A DNA stretch of 64,000 nucleotides, taken from NCBI RefSeq assembly GCF_004363005.1, contig NZ_SNYH01000001.1, forward strand, positions 669,776 to 733,775. Reading direction: 5' to 3'. Both the position numbers and the translations under genes were made by a program. The notes under the pieces were generated by a model. That model had not been told where the DNA came from and searched no databases. It saw only the letters and a list, made by a program, of their open reading frames with translations. This DNA is from Tenacibaculum caenipelagi. Its GTDB lineage: Bacteria; Bacteroidota; Bacteroidia; Flavobacteriales; Flavobacteriaceae. How positions within the stretch are numbered: position 1 is the stretch's first letter; each line of letters starts with the position of its first letter. Below, one piece after another: positions 42,822 to 50,858 of the stretch.

Positions 42822-43622
42822 ATGATGAAGAAAAACATTTTATCAATCGTTCTTTTACTTATTACAAGTATAACTGTTGCACAAAAAAATCAACGTATTG
42901 CATATATTGACATGGAATACATACTTCAAAATATTCCTGAATATTTAGAAGCTCAAAACTCATTAGATGCTAAAGTTGAAAAGTGGAAAACAAGGCTAGA
43001 CAAAGAAGCTCGTGCCATAGAGGTTTTAAAAACAGATTTAACCAATGAAAAAGCAATTCTAACAAAAGAGCTAATTGAAGAACGCGAAGAAGACATTAAA
43101 ATAAAACAAGAGTCTTTACGCAGGTTAGAGTCATTATATTTTGGACCAAATGGTGACATGTACAATTTAAGAAAACGATTAGTTAAACCTGTACAAGATC
43201 AAGTATATAATGCTGTACAGACTATAGCATCACGAAAAAAATATGATTTTGTTTTCGACAAATCTAGCGATTTGGTTATGTTATATTCCAACAAAAAACA
43301 CGATATTAGCGACCTTGTCGTACAAATGATTAACATTGATCAAAGAAGACAAGATAAGAAAGATAAAATTGAAGAAAAAAAAGCATTACTTAAAAATGAC
43401 AATTTAAGTGATGAACAAAAAGAAAAAATAGCTAAAAGAGAAGAAATACAAAAAAAGAAGGAAGAAGATAGGCTTGCAAAAATTAAGCAAATAGAAGAAA
43501 AAAGGAAGCAACGCTTAAAGGAAAGAGCTGATAAAAGAAAGTTATTACAAGAAAAAAGAGATGCTTTAAGAAAAGCACAAGAAGAACAAAAAAAGAAAGA
43601 AGACGATAACGATAACAAATAA
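42822..43622 (+). CDS. ompH: OmpH/Skp family periplasmic chaperone 1
   Basis: A 266-residue protein from ATG 42822 (MMKKNILSIVLLLITSITVAQ, signal peptide). The Skp-like domain (RIAYIDMEYILQNIPEYLEAQ ... KYDFVFDKSSDLVMLYSNKKHDIS) has the usual beta core and a long coiled coil. It continues into an unusual C-terminal tail of about 90 residues made almost only of Lys, Glu, Arg, Gln and Asp (EEKKALLKNDNL, EEIQKKKEEDRL), a predicted charged single helix. Skp proteins carry unfolded outer membrane proteins to BamA, encoded just upstream. An upstream in-frame start at 42792 would spoil the signal peptide. Confidence 0.9.
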   Translation: MMKKNILSIVLLLITSITVAQKNQRIAYIDMEYILQNIPEYLEAQNSLDAKVEKWKTRLDKEARAIEVLKTDLTNEKAILTKELIEEREEDIKIKQESLRRLESLYFGPNGDMYNLRKRLVKPVQDQVYNAVQTIASRKKYDFVFDKSSDLVMLYSNKKHDISDLVVQMINIDQRRQDKKDKIEEKKALLKNDNLSDEQKEKIAKREEIQKKKEEDRLAKIKQIEEKRKQRLKERADKRKLLQEKRDALRKAQEEQKKKEDDNDNK

Positions 43623-43661
43623 ATCAAGAATAAAAGGACATTAATTAAATTTAAAACAAAG

Positions 43662-44171
43662 ATGAAACATTTAAAGACGTTATTATTAGTTGCAATTTTT
43701 ACGATTGGATTAGGTGGGGTGGCAAATGCACAAAAAACTGCACATATTAACACTGATAAATTATTAGCTGAAATGCCTGCAACAAAGACTATGAAAGCAG
43801 AGTTAGAAAAGCTAAACAAAACATACCGTGATGATATTGAAGCTATGTACAAAAAATTAGAAGCAAAAATTAAAAAGTACGAAGCTGAAGGTAAAAGTCA
43901 AACTCAAGAAGTAAATCAAAAAAGAGCAATTGAAGTTCAACAAGATAGACAAAAAATAGCTCAAGCTGAACAAGCTGCAGGTCAAGAAATGCAAAAAAAA
44001 TACCAAGAAAAAACACTTCCTATTTTAAAGAGAGCTGAAGAAGCTATTAAAGCAGTAGCTGCTGAAAAAGGAATTATTTATGTATTTGATGCTGCTCCTG
44101 GTAAAGGTTTAATTGTTTATGACAAAGGAGAAGATATTTACGGTGCTGTGAAAGCTAAATTAGGTTTCTAA
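43662..44171 (+). CDS. ompH: OmpH/Skp family periplasmic chaperone 2
   Basis: A 169-residue paralogue of the preceding gene, 39 nt downstream. It has signal peptide MKHLKTLLLVAIFTIGLGGVANAQ, the AHINTDKLLAEMPATKTMKAELEKL core, a coiled coil (YKKLEAKIKKYEAEGKSQTQEVNQKRAIEV), and EKGIIYVFDAAPGKGLIVYDKGEDIY. It lacks the charged tail. Tandem ompH genes behind bamA are also found in Porphyromonas. A terminator follows. Confidence 0.93.
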   Translation: MKHLKTLLLVAIFTIGLGGVANAQKTAHINTDKLLAEMPATKTMKAELEKLNKTYRDDIEAMYKKLEAKIKKYEAEGKSQTQEVNQKRAIEVQQDRQKIAQAEQAAGQEMQKKYQEKTLPILKRAEEAIKAVAAEKGIIYVFDAAPGKGLIVYDKGEDIYGAVKAKLGF

Positions 44172-44193
44172 AAAACAACAAAATATTTTTATA

Positions 44194-44223
44194 AAAAATC
44201 CTGCTGTTTACAGCAGGATTTTT
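44194..44223 (+). terminator. Terminator after the second ompH gene
   Basis: AAAAAATCCTGCTG / CAGCAGGATTTTT with loop TTTA, then ATTTTTG. Confidence 0.9.
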
Positions 44224-44237
44224 ATTTTTGTTAATCT

Positions 44238-45029
44238 ATGAATATGAAACAACAACCTATAGGAATTTTTGATTCTGGCATTGGCGGAACTTCAATTTGG
44301 AAAGAGATTCATCAACTTTTACCAAATGAAAACACTATTTACCTATCCGACAATAAAAATGCTCCTTACGGTCAAAAATCAACACAAGAAATAGTCGATT
44401 TATCAGTAAAAAATACGGAGTTTTTAATTGATAAAGGTGCTAAAATTATTGTTGTTGCTTGTAATACTGCCACAACTAATGCTATTCAATATTTAAGAAA
44501 CAATTACAACATTCCTTTTATTGGAATTGAACCTGCTATAAGACCTGCATCTTTAAAAACAAAAACAGGTACTGTGGGTATATTAGCTACCAAAGGCACT
44601 CTTAATAGTGCTTTATTTGAAAAAACAACGTCTAGCTTAAGTGATGAAATTACTATTATTGAGCAAGTTGGAGAAGGCTTAGTTGAGCTCATTGAAAATG
44701 GCAAGATTTATTCTGATGAAATGACTTCATTATTGAAGAAATACATCGATCCGATGTTAGAAAAAAAATGCGACTATATTGTTTTAGGATGTACACACTA
44801 TCCTTATTTATTACCACAAATTCAAGAAATAACAGGCCCCGATGTACAAATCATTGATTCTGGTGAGGCCGTGGCTAAACAAGTAAAAAATATATTGTCT
44901 CAACAAAATCTCATTAATGAAAGTACTGCTGCTCCTTCTAATGTGTTTTACATTAACAAAGAAAAAGCTGTTTTAGAAAACATGTTAAAAGACTATAATC
45001 AAAGTAAAATTGACTATTTAGACTTTTAA
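44238..45029 (+). CDS. murI: Glutamate racemase
   Basis: A 263-residue cofactor-independent racemase supplying D-glutamate for peptidoglycan. FDSGIGGTSIWKEI, the DNKNAPYGQKS segment, the first catalytic cysteine in ACNTATT and the second in GCTHYPYL are present. It stands behind the envelope operon and overlaps the convergent PorP/SprF-like gene by 4 bp. It is the third amino acid racemase of the window, but belongs to a family unrelated to the two PLP racemases. Confidence 0.95.
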   Translation: MNMKQQPIGIFDSGIGGTSIWKEIHQLLPNENTIYLSDNKNAPYGQKSTQEIVDLSVKNTEFLIDKGAKIIVVACNTATTNAIQYLRNNYNIPFIGIEPAIRPASLKTKTGTVGILATKGTLNSALFEKTTSSLSDEITIIEQVGEGLVELIENGKIYSDEMTSLLKKYIDPMLEKKCDYIVLGCTHYPYLLPQIQEITGPDVQIIDSGEAVAKQVKNILSQQNLINESTAAPSNVFYINKEKAVLENMLKDYNQSKIDYLDF

Positions 45030-46012
45030 TATGTAAAACTTCCATTGATATTAGGGCAAGCTGCTGCTCTTCTTTTTATGCAGAAAAGGTTAACTCCTAA
45101 AGACAATTGGTGAAATCCACCGTTAGAGAAAACAATATCTCCACTTTGTTGTGTATACGTATAAGAAAACATCCATTTTTTATAATTAACTCCTACAATT
45201 GGTGTTATGTATTGAGAATCACCAAAAACACTACTATCAAAACTTCTTCTGTAAGATAATGCTGCCCATAATTGAGCATTTTCAAGAGTTTTATACACTT
45301 TAAAGTTTATGTCTGCAATTTTTTCTTCTGTTTGCTCTTTATATTGAAACATAAATGATGGTTCAAATTGTAACTTTATTTTATCACCGAAAAAATACCC
45401 TCCTCCTAAAATGTAATTTCTAAGATTATACGATTCAAAATTTGAGTTCAAATTGTTCTTAGCAGATAAGAACATATTTTTTATTGTAAAATATGATGAC
45501 AATCCATTTTTATGATATGCCATACCAAAATCGGCATTAAAGTAAAAATCACTTTCAATAACCTGACTAACAGCTGGGTCGTTAACAAAGGTTCGTTGAT
45601 CTCTTTCATTTTGAACCATAGAAAAAGATAATCCAAACGACACTTGGTTAAACATATTCTCATTTCCTAAATTTATGTGATACGCATAAGTACCTTGAAT
45701 CCCTTTTTGCGAATGATATCCATTCTTATCATTAAAAAGAATAACTCCTAAACCTGTATTAGAATACTCACCTAGTTTTGCGTGAAAACTTGCTGTTTGT
45801 AACGAAGGAGCATCATCAACTCCCAACCATTGTTGACGAGCTGTTAATCGTATTTTTCCACAATCACCAATACCTGCAGCCGCAGGATGTAGTAAATACA
45901 CATTGTCAGATAAATAATCTGCATAAATCGGTAAAGTTTCTTGAGCTGAAACTTTAACCGTTACACATAATATTAAAAAGGCTAAATAAGCAATTCTTTT
46001 TCCCATGAACAT
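45026..46012 (-). CDS. PorP/SprF family outer membrane protein (type IX secretion)
   Basis: A protein of about 328 residues from ATG 46012 (or 46006), with signal peptide MGKRIAYLAFLILCVTVKVSAQ. It matches the PorP/SprF family: YADYLSDNVYLLHPAAAGIGDCGKIRLTARQQWLGVDDAPSLQTASFH, KNGYHSQKGIQGTYAYHI, and a barrel ending near FHQLSLGVNLFC. SprF is needed for secretion of the adhesin SprB, and family members usually sit next to their cargo gene; here no cargo gene is adjacent. A TTG further upstream would only add residues before the signal peptide. Confidence 0.92.
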   Translation of the reverse strand: MFMGKRIAYLAFLILCVTVKVSAQETLPIYADYLSDNVYLLHPAAAGIGDCGKIRLTARQQWLGVDDAPSLQTASFHAKLGEYSNTGLGVILFNDKNGYHSQKGIQGTYAYHINLGNENMFNQVSFGLSFSMVQNERDQRTFVNDPAVSQVIESDFYFNADFGMAYHKNGLSSYFTIKNMFLSAKNNLNSNFESYNLRNYILGGGYFFGDKIKLQFEPSFMFQYKEQTEEKIADINFKVYKTLENAQLWAALSYRRSFDSSVFGDSQYITPIVGVNYKKWMFSYTYTQQSGDIVFSNGGFHQLSLGVNLFCIKRRAAACPNINGSFTY

Positions 46013-46111
46013 ATTAAACAATAAAGGAGCCAAATATAGCTAAGAGATTAAGTATTTTACGTTAATTTTTAAGAAATTATACCGCTTTTGATTTAAAAAC
46101 GCTATTTTTTT

Positions 46112-46954
46112 CTAATTATGCTTTCTAAAAGTTGAAGGACTCATATTTTTTACTTCTTTAAATTTTCTATTAAAATTTGAAAGATTATTAAAACCACATT
46201 GATATGCAATATCGCTAATAGGCTTGCTTTTATCAGATCCTAATAGCTTGCACGCATTTTCAACTCGTAATTCATTTAGAAAAGTAAAATATGTTTTATT
46301 TGTACGCTGCTTAAAATACCTACAAAATGCATTTGGTGTCATATTTGCTTTTTCTGCAATTTTATATAAATCAATATCTTTATTAAAGTGATTAATAGTG
46401 AAATCCATTACATCTCTCATCCGTTTACCTTCATTATCAGTATATTTTTTAGGGTAAATAAAACTTGCCAATTCTTTAGTTTTTGAGTTGATAATTATTC
46501 TCATAATTTTAAGCAACCCAATAAAACGCTCAAGATTAGTAGCATTTTGCAAACTCAAAAATAAATCGGTTACTTCACTTCTATTTTCTAAAAGCTTAAA
46601 ACCTGTTATTGATTTTTCAAAAAAAGGAACTAATTCTAAAAAATCATCCAACAGAAAAAAGTTACTCCCAAATGAATCTTTCGTAAAAAACAACGAAATC
46701 ATAAAGGATTCCTTTATTAAAGATGCATCACTTTTGAAAACATGTGGCAAATTGCTACCTATTACTAAAACATCTCCTGATATATACTTATTAATTGTAT
46801 CACCAACAATTAAAGTCCCTTCACCTTTAACAATAACACATAGTTGTATCTCTTCATGTTGATGCAATTTATCATAAAAATACTGCTCTCTATCTTCCTG
46901 ATAAATTAATCCAATATTTTGAGTCTTAGGTATTTTAAACGGTAGAACTTTCAT
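46112..46954 (-). CDS. AraC family transcriptional regulator, likely of hydroxyproline genes
   Basis: A 280-residue regulator. The N-terminal cupin-like sensor (REQYFYDKLHQHEEIQLCVIVKGEGTLIVGD, DVLVIGSNLPHVFKSD) precedes a C-terminal pair of helix-turn-helix motifs (IDLYKIAEKANMTPNAFCRYFKQRTNKTYFTFLNELRVENACKLL and ISDIAYQCGFNNLSNFNRKFKEVKNMSPSTFRK). It is divergent from the four-gene hydroxyproline operon with only 155 bp between them, so control of that operon is likely; the effector is unknown. Confidence 0.93.
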   Translation of the reverse strand: MKVLPFKIPKTQNIGLIYQEDREQYFYDKLHQHEEIQLCVIVKGEGTLIVGDTINKYISGDVLVIGSNLPHVFKSDASLIKESFMISLFFTKDSFGSNFFLLDDFLELVPFFEKSITGFKLLENRSEVTDLFLSLQNATNLERFIGLLKIMRIIINSKTKELASFIYPKKYTDNEGKRMRDVMDFTINHFNKDIDLYKIAEKANMTPNAFCRYFKQRTNKTYFTFLNELRVENACKLLGSDKSKPISDIAYQCGFNNLSNFNRKFKEVKNMSPSTFRKHN

Positions 46955-47081
46955 AGATAAATATTACTATTTTATCAAAAATATGCAAATACTATCAATT
47001 AATACAACAAATAAATTAACAAAGGATAATATAATATCACTATAAGGTAATTTGGAGTTAAAACACACTTCTTCTTCCTTA

Positions 47082-47089
47082 TAACTTTG
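47082..47089 (+). promoter_or_regulatory. -7 element of the hydroxyproline operon
   Basis: TAACTTTG is an exact TAnnTTTG match, 20 nt before the first gene. No good -33 element is found at 19-21 nt, which fits a promoter that needs an activator such as the divergent AraC protein. Confidence 0.6.
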
Positions 47090-47109
47090 CAAAAAAAAAC
47101 AGTATTACA

Positions 47110-48033
47110 ATGAGTATAAATTGGAAAGGTGTAATGCCAGCAGTAACTACAAAGTTTACAGACAATGATACTTTAGACTTAAAAATGTTTGAAGTAAATA
47201 TAAAAGCGCAATTAGAGGCTGGTGTACATGGAATTGTATTAGGAGGTACTTTAGGAGAAGCCAGTACATTATCTGATGACGAAAAAAGAGTCCTCACAAA
47301 AACTACGGTTCAGCTTGTTAATGACCAAGTTCCCGTATTAATGAATATTGCAGAACAAACCACTAAAGGAGCTATTGAAGCGGCACAAAAAGCAGAAGAA
47401 GATGGTGCTAGAGGTTTAATGATGTTGCCTCCTATGCGTTATAAATCAGGAGAGAGAGAAACCGTTGAATATTTTAAAGCTGTAGCCAATAACACATCGC
47501 TTCCAATTATGGTATACAACAATCCTGTAGATTACAAAATTGAAGTTACGTTGGATATGTTTGATGAACTATTAAAGTGTAATAATATTCAAGCAGTAAA
47601 AGAATCTACCAGAGATATTTCTAATGTAACCAGAATTAAAAATCGTTTTGGCGATCGCTTAAAAATAATGACTGGTGTAGATACACTAGCTTTAGAAAGT
47701 TTACTAATGGGGGCTGATGGATGGATAGCTGGTTTAGTTTGTGCATTTCCTAATGAAACAGTAGCTATTTACGAATTACAAAAAGCAGGTCGCATACAAG
47801 AAGCTTTAGAAATTTATCGCTGGTTTTTACCATTGTTAGAGTTAGATATAAATCCTAAATTAGTACAAAATATTAAGTTAGCAGAAGTAGCTACAGGTAT
47901 TGGAACTGAAAACGTACGAGCTCCTCGATTACCTTTGATTGGTGAAGAACGCAAACACGTTTTAAATGTAATAGAAACTGGATTAAAAAACAGACCTGCA
48001 TTACCTGATTATAAAGCTTTAGCTACTCACTAA
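47110..48033 (+). CDS. DapA-family lyase, likely pyrroline-4-hydroxy-2-carboxylate deaminase
   Basis: A 307-residue TIM-barrel of the dihydrodipicolinate synthase/N-acetylneuraminate lyase family. The Schiff-base lysine is K164 in AVKESTRDI, the catalytic tyrosine lies in VYNNPVDYK and the GGTLGEASTLSDDEKR loop replaces the usual GTTGE. Genes of this type beside a 4-hydroxyproline epimerase and a D-amino acid dehydrogenase encode the deaminase that turns 1-pyrroline-4-hydroxy-2-carboxylate into 2-oxoglutarate semialdehyde. The assignment relies on context; a biosynthetic DapA would be expected near lysine genes. Confidence 0.85.
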   Translation: MSINWKGVMPAVTTKFTDNDTLDLKMFEVNIKAQLEAGVHGIVLGGTLGEASTLSDDEKRVLTKTTVQLVNDQVPVLMNIAEQTTKGAIEAAQKAEEDGARGLMMLPPMRYKSGERETVEYFKAVANNTSLPIMVYNNPVDYKIEVTLDMFDELLKCNNIQAVKESTRDISNVTRIKNRFGDRLKIMTGVDTLALESLLMGADGWIAGLVCAFPNETVAIYELQKAGRIQEALEIYRWFLPLLELDINPKLVQNIKLAEVATGIGTENVRAPRLPLIGEERKHVLNVIETGLKNRPALPDYKALATH

Positions 48034-48056
48034 TTAACCCATTTTCTCATTACAAT

Positions 48057-49646
48057 ATGATTACAGGAAAAAACTATATAGGAAATCAATTATCTAACTC
48101 AGGAACTATAACTTACAAAACATTCAACCCTGAATTAAATCAGGAAAATGAAACTATTTTTACCGAAGCTACTTCGGATGAAATTAATAACGCTGTTAAT
48201 TTAGCTTCTGAAGCATTTAAAACTTACAAAACTATTTCTGGAAAGAAAAAAGCTGAGTTTTTAAATGCTATTGCTGATGAGATTTTAGCTTTAGATGATG
48301 AGCTAATTAAAACCTATTGCTCTGAATCTGGTTTACCAGAAGGACGCGCTAAAGGAGAGCGAGGAAGAACTGTATTTCAACTACGTTCTTTTGCCGATTT
48401 AGTTTCAGAAGGTTCATGGGTAGATGCTACAATTGACACTGCTATTCCAGATAGAGAACCACTACCTAAATCAGATATTCGCAAACTAAATATTCCATTA
48501 GGTCCTGTAGTTGTATTTGGTGCGAGTAATTTCCCTTTAGCCTATTCAACTGCTGGTGGTGATACTGCTGCAGCTTTAGCAGCTGGTTGTCCTGTCATTG
48601 TAAAATCTCATCCTATGCATGCTGGTACAGGTGAACTTATTGCTTCTGCCATAATCAAAGCAGCTGAAAAAACTGGAATGCCAAATGGTGTTTTTTCTAA
48701 TTTAAATTCAAGTGGTATAGAAGTTGGTCAACAATTAGTTTCTCATCCAAAAGTAAAAGCTGTTGGTTTTACTGGAAGTATTCGTGGTGGTAGAGCTTTA
48801 TTAGATTTAGCTGCTAAACGTGAAGAACCTATTCCTGTCTTTGCTGAAATGGGAAGTATCAACCCTGTTATAATGTTACCTAAAGCTCTAAAAAACAGAG
48901 CTGATAATTTGACTACCATCTATGCTAATTCTATTACTTTAGGTACAGGGCAATTTTGCACGAACCCTGGCTTAATTTTAGGCCTAAAAGGAGAAAGCTT
49001 AACAAATTTCATCAATTCCTTGGGTCATAAAATTGTAGAAATAAACCCTTCTTGTATGCTACATCCTAATATTATAGGAGCTTACGAGAACAACAAAGCC
49101 AAAGCAGTTTCGCAACAAGGAATTACCATTGTTGCAAACTACGCTAAAGAAGTACAAGCTAATTATGCCTCTCAAATAGTAACTACTGTTGAAGGAAAAA
49201 CATTTTTAGAAAATCCAACATTACATCAAGAGGTTTTTGGACCTTATTCCATAGTAGTACAATGTGAAAATAAGGAACAATTAGAAGAAATTATTTCTAG
49301 CTTGGAAGGGCAACTTACAGGGACAGTAATAGCTGACGAAAATGAAGCTGCTAATTATCCAACTGTAATTGCTGCTTTACAAAACAGAGTTGGAAGAATT
49401 ATTTTTAATGGAGTTCCTACGGGTGTAGAAGTTTGCCCATCTATGGTACATGGAGGGCCTTATCCAGCATCAACAGACAGTCGATTTACTGCTGTTGGAG
49501 TTAACTCAATTAAACGTTGGGTACGTCCATTTAGTTATCAAGATTGGCCTAACAATTTATTACCCGATGAATTGAAAAATGAAAACCCTTTACAAATTTT
49601 ACGCTCTGTTAACAATGCGTTTACAAAAGAACAAATAACACATTAA
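48057..49646 (+). CDS. 2-oxoglutarate semialdehyde (2,5-dioxovalerate) dehydrogenase
   Basis: A 529-residue NAD(P)-dependent aldehyde dehydrogenase. The catalytic cysteine is C301 in GTGQFCTNPG and the general base Glu lies in FAEMGSINPV; PLGPVVVFGASNFPLAYSTAGGDTAAALAAGCPVIVKSHPMHAGT is the mark of the ketoglutaric semialdehyde dehydrogenase subgroup. It would form 2-oxoglutarate, the last step of hydroxyproline breakdown. It starts 23 nt after the DapA-like gene. Confidence 0.92.
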   Translation: MITGKNYIGNQLSNSGTITYKTFNPELNQENETIFTEATSDEINNAVNLASEAFKTYKTISGKKKAEFLNAIADEILALDDELIKTYCSESGLPEGRAKGERGRTVFQLRSFADLVSEGSWVDATIDTAIPDREPLPKSDIRKLNIPLGPVVVFGASNFPLAYSTAGGDTAAALAAGCPVIVKSHPMHAGTGELIASAIIKAAEKTGMPNGVFSNLNSSGIEVGQQLVSHPKVKAVGFTGSIRGGRALLDLAAKREEPIPVFAEMGSINPVIMLPKALKNRADNLTTIYANSITLGTGQFCTNPGLILGLKGESLTNFINSLGHKIVEINPSCMLHPNIIGAYENNKAKAVSQQGITIVANYAKEVQANYASQIVTTVEGKTFLENPTLHQEVFGPYSIVVQCENKEQLEEIISSLEGQLTGTVIADENEAANYPTVIAALQNRVGRIIFNGVPTGVEVCPSMVHGGPYPASTDSRFTAVGVNSIKRWVRPFSYQDWPNNLLPDELKNENPLQILRSVNNAFTKEQITH

Positions 49647-49693
49647 AAATTTAATAATTTCTTTAGAAAACTACTGTATCAAAAACCTTATTT

Positions 49694-49794
49694 TTGAAGT
49701 GGCTAAAGAAATTGAAAAAGCCAGCTTTGTTTTTACTTATAAAAGAAAAATTTGAAGGGGTTTTTCTATAAAGAAATTCAAGCTGGCACTTCAA
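49694..49794 (+). promoter_or_regulatory. Structured leader between aldehyde dehydrogenase and epimerase genes
   Basis: Within the 154-bp gap, TTGAAGTG (49694-49701) pairs with CACTTCAA (49787-49794), and CCAGCTT (49721-49727) pairs with AAGCTGG (49780-49786), giving a two-part hairpin that ends 6 nt before the epimerase start codon. A short coding-like stretch (AAGAAATTGAAAAAG and AAGAAATTCAAG) appears twice within it. It may be a translational control element or the remnant of a lost gene. Confidence 0.4.
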
Positions 49795-49800
49795 TTTAGC

Positions 49801-50808
49801 ATGAGAAAAACTTTTTTTTGCGTTGATGCACATACATGTGGAAATCCTGTAAGAGTTGTTGCAGGTGGTGGTCCTAACTTAGTAGGAGCCAACATGAGCG
49901 AAAAACGTCAACATTTTTTAAAAGAATACGACTGGATTCGGAAAGGTTTAATGTTTGAACCTCGAGGGCATGATATGATGAGTGGTTCTATCTTGTTCCC
50001 ACCACATAGTCCTGAAAACGATTTCGCAATCTTATTTATCGAAACTTCTGGTTGTTTACCTATGTGCGGTCATGGAACTATTGGAACTATTACCATAGCT
50101 ATTGAAGAGGGCTTAATAATACCCAAAACCTCAGGAAAAATAAAAATGGAAGCCCCAGCTGGTTTGGTAGAAATAGAATATCAACAAACTGGTAAAAAAG
50201 TAGATTGGGTTCGTTTAACCAATGTTAAAAGTTATTTAGCAGCAGAAGGTTTAACAGTAGACTGTCCTGAATTAGGCGAAATAACTTTTGATGTTTCATA
50301 TGGCGGAAACTATTATGCTATTGTAGATCCTCAAAAGAATTTTAGTGGGGTTCATAATTTTACCGCTTCCAAAATTGTGCAATATTCTCAGGTTGTTAGG
50401 GATAGAATCAATGAAAAATACCCAGATATGTTTATTCATCCAGAAAATGATACCATCAAAGATGTAACGCATATGTTATGGACAGGTAATCCTATTCACC
50501 CAACCTCATCAGGGAGAAATGCCGTATTTTACGGTGATAAGGCTATTGATAGAAGCCCATGTGGAACAGGAACCTCAGCTCGTTTAGCGCAATTATATGC
50601 TAAAGGAAAATTAAAACTTGGTGAAGAGTTTATTCATGAGAGTTTTATTGGAAGTAAATTTATTGGAAGGGTAGAAAAAGAAACCACATTAAATGGTGAA
50701 CTAGCTATTATTCCGAGTATTCAAGGATGGGCAAAAGTGTATGGATATAACACCATTGTTATTGATGATGAAGATGATCCATACGCACATGGATTTCAAG
50801 TAATTTAA
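49801..50808 (+). CDS. 4-hydroxyproline 2-epimerase
   Basis: A 335-residue proline racemase-fold enzyme, cofactor independent. Both catalytic cysteines are present, Cys89 in GCLPMCGHGTIG and Cys254 in RSPCGTGTSA, which distinguishes epimerases from dehydratases that carry a Thr. It converts trans-4-hydroxy-L-proline to cis-4-hydroxy-D-proline. The three genes for the following steps are in the same operon. Proline racemase cannot be excluded by sequence alone, but the neighbours favour hydroxyproline. Confidence 0.93.
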   Translation: MRKTFFCVDAHTCGNPVRVVAGGGPNLVGANMSEKRQHFLKEYDWIRKGLMFEPRGHDMMSGSILFPPHSPENDFAILFIETSGCLPMCGHGTIGTITIAIEEGLIIPKTSGKIKMEAPAGLVEIEYQQTGKKVDWVRLTNVKSYLAAEGLTVDCPELGEITFDVSYGGNYYAIVDPQKNFSGVHNFTASKIVQYSQVVRDRINEKYPDMFIHPENDTIKDVTHMLWTGNPIHPTSSGRNAVFYGDKAIDRSPCGTGTSARLAQLYAKGKLKLGEEFIHESFIGSKFIGRVEKETTLNGELAIIPSIQGWAKVYGYNTIVIDDEDDPYAHGFQVI

Positions 50809-50826
50809 TAATTTATAAGCTACGAT

Positions 50827-50854
50827 ATGTCATCTCGAGCGAAGTCGAGAGATC
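50827..50854. repeat. Flavobacterial dispersed palindromic element
   Basis: TCTCGAGCGAAGTCGAGAGA is a palindrome (CTCGA ... TCGAG around GCGAAG) embedded in ATGTCA...GATC. I recall closely similar intergenic sequences in many copies in flavobacterial genomes. It ends 4 nt before the dehydrogenase start codon, so it forms the whole leader of that gene. Confidence 0.5.
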
Positions 50855-50858
50855 ATTT

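Noticed and set aside
43340..43852. 170-codon minus-strand frame rich in Ser/Phe/Cys
   Set aside because: It is the complement of the Lys/Glu-rich tail of the ompH gene; composition is explained by that.
46955..47109. Search for a clear AraC binding pair between the regulator and the hydroxyproline operon
   Set aside because: AT-rich runs hold several imperfect repeats, none good enough to name an operator.
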